A stretch of 64,000 nt of DNA from Arthrobacter oryzae (GTDB lineage Bacteria > Actinomycetota > Actinomycetes > Actinomycetales > Micrococcaceae): contig NZ_CP132204.1 in assembly GCF_030718995.1 (NCBI RefSeq), forward strand, positions 3,658,001-3,722,000. Reading direction: 5' to 3'. This document shows, one piece after another, positions 35,201 through 43,774 of this stretch. Both the position numbers and the translations under genes were made by a program. The stretch's first letter is position 1. Every line of letters begins with the position of its first letter. Below the pieces are notes generated by a model that had not been told where the DNA came from, searched no databases, and worked only from the letters and a program-made list of their open reading frames with translations.

Positions 35201-36331
35201 ATGAAGATTGAACGCATTGAAGCAATTCCCTACGAGATCCCTTACCTCAGGCCGCTCAAGTTTGCCAGCGGCGAAGTCACCACGGCCGACCACGTACTGC
35301 TGAGGATCCACACCGACACCGGGATCATCGGCCAGGCCGACATTCCGCCACGTCCGTACACCTACGGTGAGACGCAAGCCTCCATCGTCGCCGTCATCAA
35401 CACGATCTTCGCCCCTGCGCTGACGGGACTGGACCCCTTCCGCCGCCAGGTTGTCCAGCAGATTCTCCGCCGTACCGTCCACAACAACACGGCCAAGGGC
35501 GGAATCGACATCGCCTTGTGGGACATCATTGGCCAGGCAACCGGTAATTCGGTCTGGAGCCTCCTCGGTGGCTTTGCCCCCTCGATGCGTGTAAGTCACA
35601 TGCTCGGGTTCAAGGAACCCGAGGTTCTCCTCGAGGAAGCACAGCGCTTTGGCACCAATTACGGGATCACCACCTTCAAGCTCAAGGTGGGCCGACGTCC
35701 GCTCGCGCTGGACATCGAAGCCTGCCGTGTCCTCCGCGAGGGCCTGGGAGATGACGTGGAAATCTACCTGGATGCCAACCGCGGCTGGACCGCCAATGAA
35801 GCGCTCGAAGTTCTCCACCGTACCGAAGGCCTCGGACTGAGCTTCCTGGAAGAGCCATGTGACGCAAAGGAAGCAATGGGCAGGCGGCGCCTGGTTGAAC
35901 AATCCACGATTCCCATTGTCGGCGACGAGAGCGTGCCCACCGCCGGGGATGTCTCCCGCGAGCTGCTTTCAGGCGGATGCAATGCCATCTGTATCAAAAC
36001 CGCCCGCAGCGGATTTACCGAGGCCCAGGAAATCCTCGGCCTGACCACAGGCCTGGGCGTTGACGTCTACATGGGCAATCAGATAGACACGCAGATTGGC
36101 ACCGTCGCCACGGTCGTGTTCGGGGCCGCCCACGAGGCCACGAGCCGCCGGGCGGGTGAACTGTCGAATTTCCTGGACATGGCCGATGACCTCCTCGCGG
36201 AGCCGCTGATCATCGAAAGAGGCCGCATCGCAGTTCCCGAAGGTCCCGGAGTAGGAGTGAAGATCGATGAGGAAAAGCTCTCTTTCTACCGGGTTGACGG
36301 GGCTACGTCCTCCTCACGGAACAATTCCTAG
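35201..36331 (+). CDS. Muconate cycloisomerase-like enolase superfamily enzyme
   Basis: A 376-residue mandelate racemase/muconate lactonizing enzyme. The catalytic Lys pair is FKLKVG near residue 164, metal ligands are YLDANRGW near 194, LEEP near 219 and GDES near 244, and the second-side Lys is in ICIKTARSG near 266. All active-site residues of the MLE subgroup are kept. Expected reaction: cis,cis-muconate to muconolactone. The other catechol-branch genes are far away (dioxygenase 56525, isomerase 63358), so it could also act on a substituted muconate. The ATG at 35201 was chosen because frame extension upstream overlaps the CoA-transferase gene. Confidence 0.85.
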   Translation: MKIERIEAIPYEIPYLRPLKFASGEVTTADHVLLRIHTDTGIIGQADIPPRPYTYGETQASIVAVINTIFAPALTGLDPFRRQVVQQILRRTVHNNTAKGGIDIALWDIIGQATGNSVWSLLGGFAPSMRVSHMLGFKEPEVLLEEAQRFGTNYGITTFKLKVGRRPLALDIEACRVLREGLGDDVEIYLDANRGWTANEALEVLHRTEGLGLSFLEEPCDAKEAMGRRRLVEQSTIPIVGDESVPTAGDVSRELLSGGCNAICIKTARSGFTEAQEILGLTTGLGVDVYMGNQIDTQIGTVATVVFGAAHEATSRRAGELSNFLDMADDLLAEPLIIERGRIAVPEGPGVGVKIDEEKLSFYRVDGATSSSRNNS

Positions 36332-36347
36332 CAGATAGGTTTCAACA

Positions 36348-37475
36348 GTGACGTCCCTCAGTGTTCCCGAGACAGAATCCGCCCACACTGGCAGCACCAT
36401 GCGTGCCGTGGTAAAAGCGAGACCGGAACGTGGTGCCGAATTCGTGGCCGCCTATCCGGAACCCCGGGTTTCCCCCGGCGAGGTAAAGATTCAAATAGCC
36501 GCAGCCTCGGTCTGCGGAACCGACCGCGAACTCTACGAATACTCGCCCATGGCTCGGGCGTTCAACCTTAACATCCCCGTAGTGCTGGGGCACGAGTGCG
36601 CCGGCACTGTTATTGAAGTCGGCTCGGGCGTTGACTCCCTCCGCGAGGGAGACAGAGTGGCGCTCGAATCCCACGTCGCTTGCTGGGACTGCTATCCCTG
36701 CCGTACCGGGAACGCCCACAACTGCTTGAACATGGAACTGCTCGGTCTGCACCTTGATGGCGGTTTCGCCGAACGGCTCGTCGTCCCGGCCACAGCGTGC
36801 TTCAGGCTGCCCGAGGACTTTCCCCTTGAGCAGGCCGCCCTCCTGGAGCCCGCCGGGGTTGCGATGCACGCCATCCAACGATCCAAGATTGACCTTTCCG
36901 GGGCTGACGTGGTGATCAGCGGTGGAGGTCCGGTGGGCCTGTTTATCGCTGCGATTGCCCGCGCCGTGGGTGCCGGCAACGTGGTGGTTGTTGAACCCAA
37001 TGCTTACCGCAGAGGTCTTATCGAAGAGCTCGGTGCAACACCCCTGGCCCCCGCAGACGACGTTATAGGAATCTGCCGAAGCCTCTCCGGGGCAAAGTTC
37101 GGTTTTGATGTCGCCTTCGAGGCTTCGGGCGCACCGGCCGCCCTGCCGCCGCTTCTTGAAGCCGTCCGCAAGGAGGCGACGGTAGTCGCCGTGGGAATTC
37201 CCGGCCGGCCCCTCGAATTGGACGTCGCCGCGTACCTGATAAAGAAAGGACTTACCTTCACCGGCAGCTTCGGGCGCGCTCTTTGGGGGACGTGGGAGAA
37301 GATCGCTGAGCTTGTCGCCAGCGACAAACTGGATCTGTCCAAGTTCGTCACCCACCGACTTCCGTTGTCAGCTCTGGACGAGGCGATCGAACTCCTCTCC
37401 CAGGAGTCCTGCAAGGTCCTGCTTATTCCGGACCTTCCCGACCGGACCGAGACGTCATCCAAGGGCGAGGCGTGA
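36348..37475 (+). CDS. Zinc-binding medium-chain alcohol dehydrogenase
   Basis: A 375-residue MDR enzyme of the threonine/sorbitol dehydrogenase branch. Catalytic zinc residues are in VCGTDRELYE and GHECAG. The structural cluster is CWDCYPCRTGNAHNC. The nucleotide motif is ISGGGPVGLFIA, and GMLG-like EEL follows. Start: GTG at 36348, 16 bp after the cycloisomerase stop; an ATG at 36399 is in frame and aligns better with relatives, so the first 17 residues are uncertain. Its stop overlaps the next start (GTGA). It probably oxidises a secondary alcohol or hydroxy acid in this operon. Confidence 0.85.
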   Translation: MTSLSVPETESAHTGSTMRAVVKARPERGAEFVAAYPEPRVSPGEVKIQIAAASVCGTDRELYEYSPMARAFNLNIPVVLGHECAGTVIEVGSGVDSLREGDRVALESHVACWDCYPCRTGNAHNCLNMELLGLHLDGGFAERLVVPATACFRLPEDFPLEQAALLEPAGVAMHAIQRSKIDLSGADVVISGGGPVGLFIAAIARAVGAGNVVVVEPNAYRRGLIEELGATPLAPADDVIGICRSLSGAKFGFDVAFEASGAPAALPPLLEAVRKEATVVAVGIPGRPLELDVAAYLIKKGLTFTGSFGRALWGTWEKIAELVASDKLDLSKFVTHRLPLSALDEAIELLSQESCKVLLIPDLPDRTETSSKGEA

Positions 37476-38491
37476 ACCGCCACGACGGACTTCCCAGCTA
37501 TGACGAATTGCTGGCCCGCACTGATGCGCCGCCGGGCAGCAGCTGGGGGATATTCGGCGAGAACGACGACCTCGGTACCCTTAATTTCCTTACCCCGGAA
37601 CGCCGTATCCGTGGGGCCGGCCTTGTCCGCAGCGGTCAGACCTGTTCCCTTGATCTTCCCCTGGACGCCTTCCCACGGCCGCTCATATCCCACCGGGGAT
37701 CCCTGCAGCACACAGTCTTTGGACTGAACGAATTTCATCGCGACGACAAGATCGACAATCTCTTTCCGCAGGCCACGAGCCAGATTGACGGTCTCCGCCA
37801 CTTCGGCCACCCGGACTACGGATTTTACAACGGTGCCGACGCGGGGAAACTGGTCGCCGGTGATCCAACACTGGGAATCCAGCGCTATGCCGAACACGGC
37901 ATAGTGGGCAGGGGACTGCTGCTCGATGTCGGGCGTTACCTGGAGCACATCGGTGACGCCATTGACTATTCCCAGCCACGGTCCATCCCGGTCCGCGTGC
38001 TCGAGGAAACAGCCCGGCACCAAGGCGTTGAGATCGAACCCGGCGATATTCTCATGCTGCGTTTCGGCTGGCTGGGGCACCGCCTGAAACAGCTGAGCCA
38101 GGACGCAGAGACAGGTTCGGACACATTGTCCGGTGCACCGTTGGTCTCCGTGGGCCTGGAGCAGAGCAATGATACGGCTGCCTGGCTCTGGGACCACCGC
38201 GTGGCACTCGCGGCAGCCGACAACGTTGCACTGGAAGTATGGCCCGCAACCGCGTCGAAGGTCAGTGTCCGCGCCGACACCCAGGGGACGCTTCCGGCCT
38301 CGTCCCATACCGGCATGCTGCACCGAATCCTCATCCCTCTTCTAGGGCTCGCCATCGGCGAGCTATGGCAGCTGGACGAGCTCGCCGAGATCTGCCACGC
38401 CGACGGACGGTACGACTGCATGGTTGTCGCTGCTCCGCTCAGGCTCCCCGGCGGCGTCGGTTCGCCGTCCAACGCCGTCGCAATCCGCTGA
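37472..38491 (+). CDS. Cyclase family protein (kynurenine-formamidase-like metal hydrolase)
   Basis: A 339-residue protein of the putative cyclase family (Pfam PF04199), whose members include metal-dependent arylformamidases and ring- or ester-hydrolysing enzymes. The metal-binding region is degenerate: the usual HxGTHxDxPxHF appears as SQIDGLRHFGHPDYGFYNG, near residues 103-121. ARHQGVEIEPGDILMLRFGW and a C-terminal AAPLRLPGGVGSPSNAVAIR block are typical. The GTG start overlaps the dehydrogenase stop. In this operon it may hydrolyse a cyclic ketone or lactone. The reaction is not known. Confidence 0.83.
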   Translation: MNRHDGLPSYDELLARTDAPPGSSWGIFGENDDLGTLNFLTPERRIRGAGLVRSGQTCSLDLPLDAFPRPLISHRGSLQHTVFGLNEFHRDDKIDNLFPQATSQIDGLRHFGHPDYGFYNGADAGKLVAGDPTLGIQRYAEHGIVGRGLLLDVGRYLEHIGDAIDYSQPRSIPVRVLEETARHQGVEIEPGDILMLRFGWLGHRLKQLSQDAETGSDTLSGAPLVSVGLEQSNDTAAWLWDHRVALAAADNVALEVWPATASKVSVRADTQGTLPASSHTGMLHRILIPLLGLAIGELWQLDELAEICHADGRYDCMVVAAPLRLPGGVGSPSNAVAIR

Positions 38492-38523
38492 CGGCTCCCA
38501 GAACATAACAGAATGGAGAAGCA

Positions 38524-39267
38524 GTGGAACTGCTGAAGAACCGCACAGCCGTGATAACCGGCGGCGCAAACGGCCTCGGCCTGGCCACCGCGGTGGCATT
38601 CGCCCGAGAAGGAGCCAACGTGGTCATCGGCGACCTGGACGCCGAGCAGGCCGCCAAGGCAGCGGCAGGCCTGGGCATTGGCAACCGGGCAATGGGGATT
38701 GGCTGCAACGTGACGTCCGCCGAGGATATCGATGCCTTGGCCGGTGCGGCACGTGATACCTTCGGGGCGCTCGATGTGTGGGTCAACAATGCAGGGTTCA
38801 CGCGCGATGCCACCATGCGCAAGATGTCTGAAGACGATTTCGACGCCGTCATTTCAGTCCATCTTAAGGGCGCCTGGCTCGGCACCCGCGCCGCGGCCGG
38901 CATCATGCGTCACCAGCCGCACGGCGGATCGATAATCAACGTGTCCTCAATCTCCGGCAAGGTCGGGAATCCGGGCCAGACCAACTACAGCGCGGCCAAG
39001 GCCGGCATCGTGGGCCTGACCAAGGCGGCCGCCAAGGAGGTCGGCTTCGCCAATGTCCGGGTCAACGCCGTCCAGCCGGGAATCATCCGTACCGCCTTGA
39101 TCGATTCAATGAAACCGGAAGTCCTTCAAGCCCGCCTGTCCGAGGTGCCGCTCGCACGCTTTGGGGAACCTGAGGAAGTGGCCTCGGTGATCCTCTTCCT
39201 CGCCAGTGAGCTCTCCAGCTATATGACGGGCACGGTGTTGGAGATCGCCGGCGGGCGGAATATCTGA
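38524..39267 (+). CDS. Short-chain dehydrogenase/reductase (FabG-like)
   Basis: A 247-residue classical SDR. The cofactor motif is [19 protein letters not shown] supports the fold near residue 88, and the active site is Ser in [10 protein letters not shown] with YSAAK (Tyr/Lys) near 155. GDLDAEQA after the second strand has an Asp, favouring NAD(H). The ending [14 protein letters not shown] is typical of the fold. Start GTG at 38524, with GGAG upstream. It could handle a 3-hydroxyacyl or alicyclic alcohol intermediate of the operon. Confidence 0.9.
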   Translation: MELLKNRTAVITGGANGLGLATAVAFAREGANVVIGDLDAEQAAKAAAGLGIGNRAMGIGCNVTSAEDIDALAGAARDTFGALDVWVNNAGFTRDATMRKMSEDDFDAVISVHLKGAWLGTRAAAGIMRHQPHGGSIINVSSISGKVGNPGQTNYSAAKAGIVGLTKAAAKEVGFANVRVNAVQPGIIRTALIDSMKPEVLQARLSEVPLARFGEPEEVASVILFLASELSSYMTGTVLEIAGGRNI

Positions 39268-39312
39268 CGTGCGGCACAGGGCCCTCATGACAACAAGAAG
39301 GAACAGAAGAAC

Positions 39313-40503
39313 ATGGTGAACCAGGCTTATGTGTACGATGCCGTGCGCACCCCGTTTGGTAAGTTCGGCTCCGGCCTTGCCGGTGTGCGCCCGGATGACC
39401 TTGCGGCGCATGTGATCGGTGAGATCGTTCGGCGCGCTCCGAAGCTGGATGTGGAGCGGATCGATGAGGTGGTGTTCGGCAACGCCAACGGCGCCGGCGA
39501 GGAGAACCGGAACGTCGCCCGGATGGGCACCCTGCTGGCCGGGCTCCCGGTCTCGATCCCGGGCACCACGGTCAATCGGCTGTGCGGCTCGTCCCTGGAC
39601 GCGGCGATCATCGCCTCGCGCCAGGTCAACGCCGGGGACGCGGAGCTGATGCTGATCGGCGGGGCCGAGTCGATGTCGAGGGCTCCGTGGGTGCTGCCGA
39701 AGACGGAGAAGCCCTACCCGGCCGGTGACTTGAACCTGGCCTCGACCACGCTGGGCTGGCGGCTGGTGAACAAGGCGATGCCGAAGGACTGGACCATCTC
39801 CCTGGGCGAGGCCACCGAGCGGCTGGCCGGGAAGTACGGGGTGACCCGCGAGGCGCAGGATGAGTTTTCGGCGAACTCGCACAACCTGGCCGCCGCGGCG
39901 TGGGACGAGGGGTTCTATGACAACCTGGTGGCTCCGGTGCCGGGTACGGACCTGGTCCGCGACGAAGGGATCCGGGCGGGGTCTTCGGCGGAGAAGCTTG
40001 CGGGGTTGAAGACGGTGTTCCGCACCGAGAACGGCACGGTCACGGCCGGGAACGCGTCCCCGCTCTCTGATGGGGCGTCCGCGGCGTGGATCGGTTCGGA
40101 GAACGCCGCGGGGATCCTGGGGCTGGAGCCGCTGGCGCGGATCGCGGGCCGGGGTGCGCACGCGAACGATCCGCAGTATTTCGGGTACGCGCCGGTGGAG
40201 GCTGCGAACAAGGCCCTCGCGAAGGCGGGCATCAGCTGGGAGCAGGTGGGCGCCGTCGAACTTAACGAAGCGTTCGCCGCGCAGTCCCTGGCGTGCATCA
40301 ATGCCTGGGGGATCGACCCCTCGATTGTGAACCGGCACGGCGGCGCGATCGCGATGGGCCACCCCCTGGGCGCGTCCGGCGGCCGGATCCTGGGCACGCT
40401 GGCCCGGTCCCTGCAGGCCTCCGGTGAGCGCTGGGGCGTCGCCGCGATCTGCATCGGCGTCGGCCAGGGCCTCGCCGTCGTCCTCGAAAACGTCACCAAC
40501 TGA
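39313..40503 (+). CDS. pcaF: Acetyl-CoA acyltransferase, probable 3-oxoadipyl-CoA thiolase
   Basis: A 396-residue thiolase. Nucleophilic Cys is in NRLCGSSLDAA near residue 93, the His of VNRHGGAIAMGHPLGASGGR near 354, and the second Cys in AAICIGVGQGLA near 384. The N-terminus YVYDAVRTPFGKFGSGLAGVRPDDLA is typical of PcaF/PaaJ-type thiolases. It would cleave 3-oxoadipyl-CoA into succinyl-CoA and acetyl-CoA. It ends the operon that starts with the CoA-transferase, and the strong terminator at 40521 follows. Its codons are even richer in G/C third positions than those of its neighbours. Confidence 0.88.
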   Translation: MVNQAYVYDAVRTPFGKFGSGLAGVRPDDLAAHVIGEIVRRAPKLDVERIDEVVFGNANGAGEENRNVARMGTLLAGLPVSIPGTTVNRLCGSSLDAAIIASRQVNAGDAELMLIGGAESMSRAPWVLPKTEKPYPAGDLNLASTTLGWRLVNKAMPKDWTISLGEATERLAGKYGVTREAQDEFSANSHNLAAAAWDEGFYDNLVAPVPGTDLVRDEGIRAGSSAEKLAGLKTVFRTENGTVTAGNASPLSDGASAAWIGSENAAGILGLEPLARIAGRGAHANDPQYFGYAPVEAANKALAKAGISWEQVGAVELNEAFAAQSLACINAWGIDPSIVNRHGGAIAMGHPLGASGGRILGTLARSLQASGERWGVAAICIGVGQGLAVVLENVTN

Positions 40504-40520
40504 ACGGACAGAAAGTAAGG

Positions 40521-40570
40521 CACGCAGATGCCCGGCTGGTAAATTCCAGCCGGGCATCTGCGTGCTTTTT
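40521..40570 (+). terminator. Strong Rho-independent terminator
   Basis: A perfect 19-bp stem (40521-40539 with 40546-40564), loop TAAATT, followed by CTTTTT. It closes the operon 33377-40503. Confidence 0.92.
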
Positions 40571-40625
40571 GCAGTGCCAAACACCGGTTTGAGCGCTTTT
40601 GGGAAGCGTCACCTTTAAAAGCGGT

Positions 40626-40669
40626 GACGGCCGTTGCAACCGCCGAATAGCGTGGATGCAACGGCCGTC
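40626..40669 (-). terminator. Inverted repeat after the VOC gene
   Basis: GACGGCCGTTGCA (40626-40638) pairs perfectly with 40657-40669 across an 18-nt loop, 27 bp past the VOC stop on the minus strand. It is a probable terminator, but no T-run is seen. Confidence 0.5.
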
Positions 40670-40695
40670 GCGGCCAGTCCGAAGGAACCGCTGAA

Positions 40696-41154
40696 CTACT
40701 CTGTGGTTTCCTTGACCTGGTGAATCTCGATCATGTTGCCGGCGGGGTCCGTCAAGAAGATCTGGTGCCATCCTTCGACGGACCAAATGCCCCAGTCGTC
40801 GAACGGGATGTTGTGCTCGGTCAGCCGTGCTTTGATGGCTTCAATGTCGTCAGTGCGGAAGGCGAAGTGGCCCCCGATGAGGGGATTAACCGTGTGACCT
40901 TCCTGCAGGGCAAGGTACGCCTGCCGGCGGGTAGCGTGCACCTGAAGTTCCTCGGGGTCGCCGGCTTCGAAGAACCTTGCGCCCTCTTCCCATTCTGCGT
41001 TCCCATCCGTAACGCCGGCGTCGGCAGCATGGGTGGTGGCGATCATCTTCGGCGACGGTAGCAGGGGAAGGCCCAGCGCGTCGCGATAGAAATCGCTGAG
41101 GGTGTGCATGTCGTCCGAAGTGACGTTCACGTGATGGAGGCGAAGATAAGCCAT
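40696..41154 (-). CDS. VOC family (glyoxalase/extradiol-dioxygenase fold) protein
   Basis: A 152-residue vicinal-oxygen-chelate protein with two beta-alpha-beta-beta-beta modules. RLHHVNVTSDDMHTLSDFYRD gives the first metal-type His; GGHFAFRTDDI and the Glu of GNMIEIHQV give the other expected ligands. Such small VOC proteins include lyases, isomerases and dioxygenases, so no reaction is assigned. AAAGGA precedes the ATG. The 76-bp gap to the upstream hydrolase gene contains GTCCAATA (41207-41214), shared with other promoters of the window, so it may have its own promoter. Confidence 0.85.
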   Translation of the reverse strand: MAYLRLHHVNVTSDDMHTLSDFYRDALGLPLLPSPKMIATTHAADAGVTDGNAEWEEGARFFEAGDPEELQVHATRRQAYLALQEGHTVNPLIGGHFAFRTDDIEAIKARLTEHNIPFDDWGIWSVEGWHQIFLTDPAGNMIEIHQVKETTE

Positions 41155-41230
41155 GGGGTTGATTCCTTTCGTCGTAGTTCAATTATCCGCTCGGGCCGCA
41201 TATGGAGTCCAATATTTATCAGGCAATGAG

Positions 41231-41905
41231 TTATACAAAATCCTTATGAGCGTTCGATGGTTCTGCTCGGTCCGTTGGGGAATTCCCAACCTCGGTGATC
41301 CAATGCGTCAGGGCCGTGACATCGTCGCGGCCGATTCGGTGCCCAGCGGCCGAGCGGACAGCTGTTGTCTGTGCGCCTGATTCCTCGGTGAGATAGCTCC
41401 ATGTGGATTTCAGCAGCTCTGCCGGTATGACCGAATCGGCGTCACCGTGTGCGACGAACATGGGAATACTTTGGAGCCGCCCTGGCGTAGTCGGCACTCC
41501 GGCATCGAAAGGCAGTGTTCCATGAAGGATTGCCGCGCCCGCGAAGCGTTCCGGATCCTTGAGGATGAGACCTCCGGCGAACGCGGCGCCTCCGCTGAAC
41601 CCCACGAGGATGACCGGCCGTGGGGCAGGGGCGACAGTTTCCAGCCAGTCTTCGAACCATGCCGTGGTCTCAGCTAATGATTCCGCTACCGGGCGGCCGA
41701 TGCCACGGTTGGCGAACCAGGCAAATCCAGCTCCTTCTGTGAGGGGCGCCCGTACCGCCACACAGCTATAACCGGTGGGGAGGTAATCGGCCAACGCGAG
41801 AATGTCTGTTTCGCGCGACCCTCGCCCATGCAGCAGAACCACAAGGGGTTTGTCTGGAGTATCCGGAGACTTCCAGGCAACGGTCGGATCAGGCAATCGG
41901 CTCAT
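41231..41905 (-). CDS. Alpha/beta hydrolase, phospholipase/carboxylesterase type
   Basis: A 224-residue serine hydrolase. The oxyanion region is VVLLHGRGSRETDIL near residue 22-36, the nucleophile elbow is GFSGGAAF near 103, the acid is probably in AHGDADSVIP and the His in AAGHRIG. The length fits the PF02230 carboxylesterase group. The ATG overlaps the stop of the upstream isochorismatase-like gene. In a cluster with a Baeyer-Villiger monooxygenase it could open a lactone or ester product, but it may be a general esterase. Confidence 0.86.
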   Translation of the reverse strand: MSRLPDPTVAWKSPDTPDKPLVVLLHGRGSRETDILALADYLPTGYSCVAVRAPLTEGAGFAWFANRGIGRPVAESLAETTAWFEDWLETVAPAPRPVILVGFSGGAAFAGGLILKDPERFAGAAILHGTLPFDAGVPTTPGRLQSIPMFVAHGDADSVIPAELLKSTWSYLTEESGAQTTAVRSAAGHRIGRDDVTALTHWITEVGNSPTDRAEPSNAHKDFV

Positions 41906-42510
41906 GCTGCTACTCCGGTAACGTCGTCAGTGGTCACGAACTCGGCGATGTTGGTCAATGCGTATGTCAGCGCGGCGCCGTGCCAGTCCGCGTTGATGCT
42001 GGATGCCGCGTCCGTAACGAGGACGGGGCGGTAGCCGTGGTCCGCAGCGTCCCGAAGGGTGTGCTCCACGGCCATGTTGGTCCAGACCCCTGCCACAACT
42101 ACGGTTGTGACACCCGAATTTCTCAGTAGCATGTCCAGGCCCGTGCCATTGAAGCTGCTCATCCGGTTACGGATCAGGACAGGCTCGTCCGCCCGTGCCT
42201 CCAAGCCGTCCAATGCATCTGCGCCCCACGTGCCGAGCTTGAGCGATTCCGGGCCGATCATCCGGAAGATCGGAGCGTTGCTGCCGCCGAATTCACCGCC
42301 CGGGTAGAAGACGATGCGGTTGTGGATGACCGGCATGGATTGGCTGCGGGCCCACTCGAGCAGTTGCCGAACGTGGGGGACCAGGCCCTGCTCGGCTGCA
42401 TGGTCGGCAGCGCCGAATGAGGCGAAGGCTCCGTCCGGGTGGACGTTATCGTTCTGAAGGTCTACCAGTAGCAGGGCCGTCCTGCTGAGGTCTAGGGGGA
42501 TGTTGTCCAT
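41902..42510 (-). CDS. Isochorismatase-family hydrolase lacking the usual catalytic Cys
   Basis: A 202-residue protein of the isochorismatase/cysteine hydrolase fold. The Asp is kept (TALLLVDLQND). The Lys position reads IRNRMSSF, i.e. Arg. The nucleophile region reads VAGVWTNMAVEHT, with Ala where nicotinamidase-type enzymes have Cys. It is therefore not a standard cysteine amidase. True isochorismatases also lack the Cys, so a vinyl-ether or other hydrolysis remains possible. The next gene, an esterase, overlaps its stop. CTACAACTA lies in its upstream region (42558-42566), as before the gene at 23341. Confidence 0.85.
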   Translation of the reverse strand: MDNIPLDLSRTALLLVDLQNDNVHPDGAFASFGAADHAAEQGLVPHVRQLLEWARSQSMPVIHNRIVFYPGGEFGGSNAPIFRMIGPESLKLGTWGADALDGLEARADEPVLIRNRMSSFNGTGLDMLLRNSGVTTVVVAGVWTNMAVEHTLRDAADHGYRPVLVTDAASSINADWHGAALTYALTNIAEFVTTDDVTGVAA

Positions 42511-42624
42511 GGTGGCTCCTGACTCATTTGTGATGCTTTGCTAGGAATTACTTTAAACTACAACTATCGTTTCGAGGTATTCTATTCCCGCCGGTTTCGC
42601 TCGAACTTGCGCTCAGGGTGCACG

Positions 42625-42662
42625 CCGAAGGCTGGACCGGCAATATCCGGCCCAGCCTTCGG
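42625..42662 (-). terminator. Terminator hairpin after the zinc dehydrogenase
   Basis: A 16-bp stem with one mismatch (42625-42640 with 42647-42662), loop CAATAT, about 35 bp past the end of the dehydrogenase gene. It separates the dehydrogenase unit from the isochorismatase-like unit. Confidence 0.75.
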
Positions 42663-42697
42663 TTGTAGTTGTTGATGCCCGCGGCACTTTCAAGGGA

Positions 42698-43747
42698 TCA
42701 ACCCGTGGGGTCGACCAGCAGCTTCATCTTTTGGCCGGCGCGGAGCTGTTCAAATCCCTGCTCGATGACGCCGGTGAGAGGGACGTCCTCCACCCACCCG
42801 GTTGTCTTGTAGTGGCCCTTCGCCATCAGGTCGATGACCGCTGAGTAGTCGGCCCCGGTGTAGCAGATGGTCCCTTGGATGCGTCGCTCCCGCAGAACAA
42901 GGTTGATCAGGGGCGTCGGCAGGGGTTTCTCGTAGATCGCCACGCTGACAAGCGGGCGGCGTTCTCCGAGGCATTCCAGGGCTGATTGGACGGCAGGGGC
43001 GACCCCGGCGGCATCAAAGGCGGCGTCGACCCCGTCACCGTTGGTTCGGTCAGCGATGAGGGCGGTCACGTCCTGGTTCTTTGGATCGAGGGTGCGGGCG
43101 CCAAGTGCTTCGATAGACCTTCGGCGGGTCTCCGATGGTTCAACGACGTCAATTTCGGTCAGTCCCATCCCGCGGAGGGCGAACCAAAGGCCGATGCCGA
43201 TCGGCCCGGCGCCGTAAATCAGGGCCCTGCTCTGGTCGTTGACCTCACCCATGGTGGCAGCGTGGTAGGCCACCGACATCGGCTCGACCAGCGCCCCCAT
43301 CTCAAGCGACACGTTATCGGGGAGTTTGTGCACCTGGTTGCTAGGCACGACTGTGTACTCTGCCATCCCGCCGTCGGCCATCAACCCGTGGAAGCCAATC
43401 ACGTTGCACAGGTTGTAGGCGCCCGTCCTGCAGGGTCGGCACTCGCCGCAGCGGTAAATGGGCTCGACGGCGACCCGGTCACCCTCGCGAATATCGGTGA
43501 CGTTCCTGCCGATCTCCGTTACCACACCTGAGAACTCGTGGCCCAGCGTCAGGGGCAGGCAGCGGCCCGTGAGCGGGTGCGGTTCGGCGGGTGGAATGAA
43601 GATCGGGCCGTCATAGTACTCGTGAAGGTCCGTGCCGCAGATCCCGTTGCGGCTGACCTTGATCTTCACCTGGCCTTCGCCGGGGGATGGTTCCGGAACG
43701 TCCTCAATCTCAAGTTTGTTCTTGCCGTAGTAGACCGCTGCGCGCAA
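42698..43747 (-). CDS. Zinc alcohol dehydrogenase, (R,R)-butanediol dehydrogenase type
   Basis: A 349-residue MDR enzyme. The catalytic zinc motif is NGICGTDLHEYYDGPIFIP, typical of 2,3-butanediol/acetoin dehydrogenases, followed by GHEFSG. The structural cluster is YRCGECRPCRTGAYNLC. The cofactor motif is YGAGPIGIGL. Such enzymes interconvert vicinal diols and acyloins. In this cluster a 2-hydroxy-cyclic ketone or an omega-hydroxy acid would be a fitting substrate (inference). It lies 27 bp after the aldehyde dehydrogenase gene on the same strand. Confidence 0.9.
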   Translation of the reverse strand: MRAAVYYGKNKLEIEDVPEPSPGEGQVKIKVSRNGICGTDLHEYYDGPIFIPPAEPHPLTGRCLPLTLGHEFSGVVTEIGRNVTDIREGDRVAVEPIYRCGECRPCRTGAYNLCNVIGFHGLMADGGMAEYTVVPSNQVHKLPDNVSLEMGALVEPMSVAYHAATMGEVNDQSRALIYGAGPIGIGLWFALRGMGLTEIDVVEPSETRRRSIEALGARTLDPKNQDVTALIADRTNGDGVDAAFDAAGVAPAVQSALECLGERRPLVSVAIYEKPLPTPLINLVLRERRIQGTICYTGADYSAVIDLMAKGHYKTTGWVEDVPLTGVIEQGFEQLRAGQKMKLLVDPTG

Positions 43748-43774
43748 GGCGCCTCCTTAGTGTTGTGTTCAGAC

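Noticed and set aside
39106..40584. Long open frame (492 codons) on the minus strand opposite the thiolase gene
   Set aside because: It is an antisense frame created by high GC; the product is rich in Arg, Gly and Asp with no domain, and the plus-strand thiolase has all catalytic residues.
40504..40695. Mobile-element ends, because two inverted repeats are close together
   Set aside because: The two repeats are unrelated to each other and each lies just after a gene end on its own strand, which fits back-to-back terminators.
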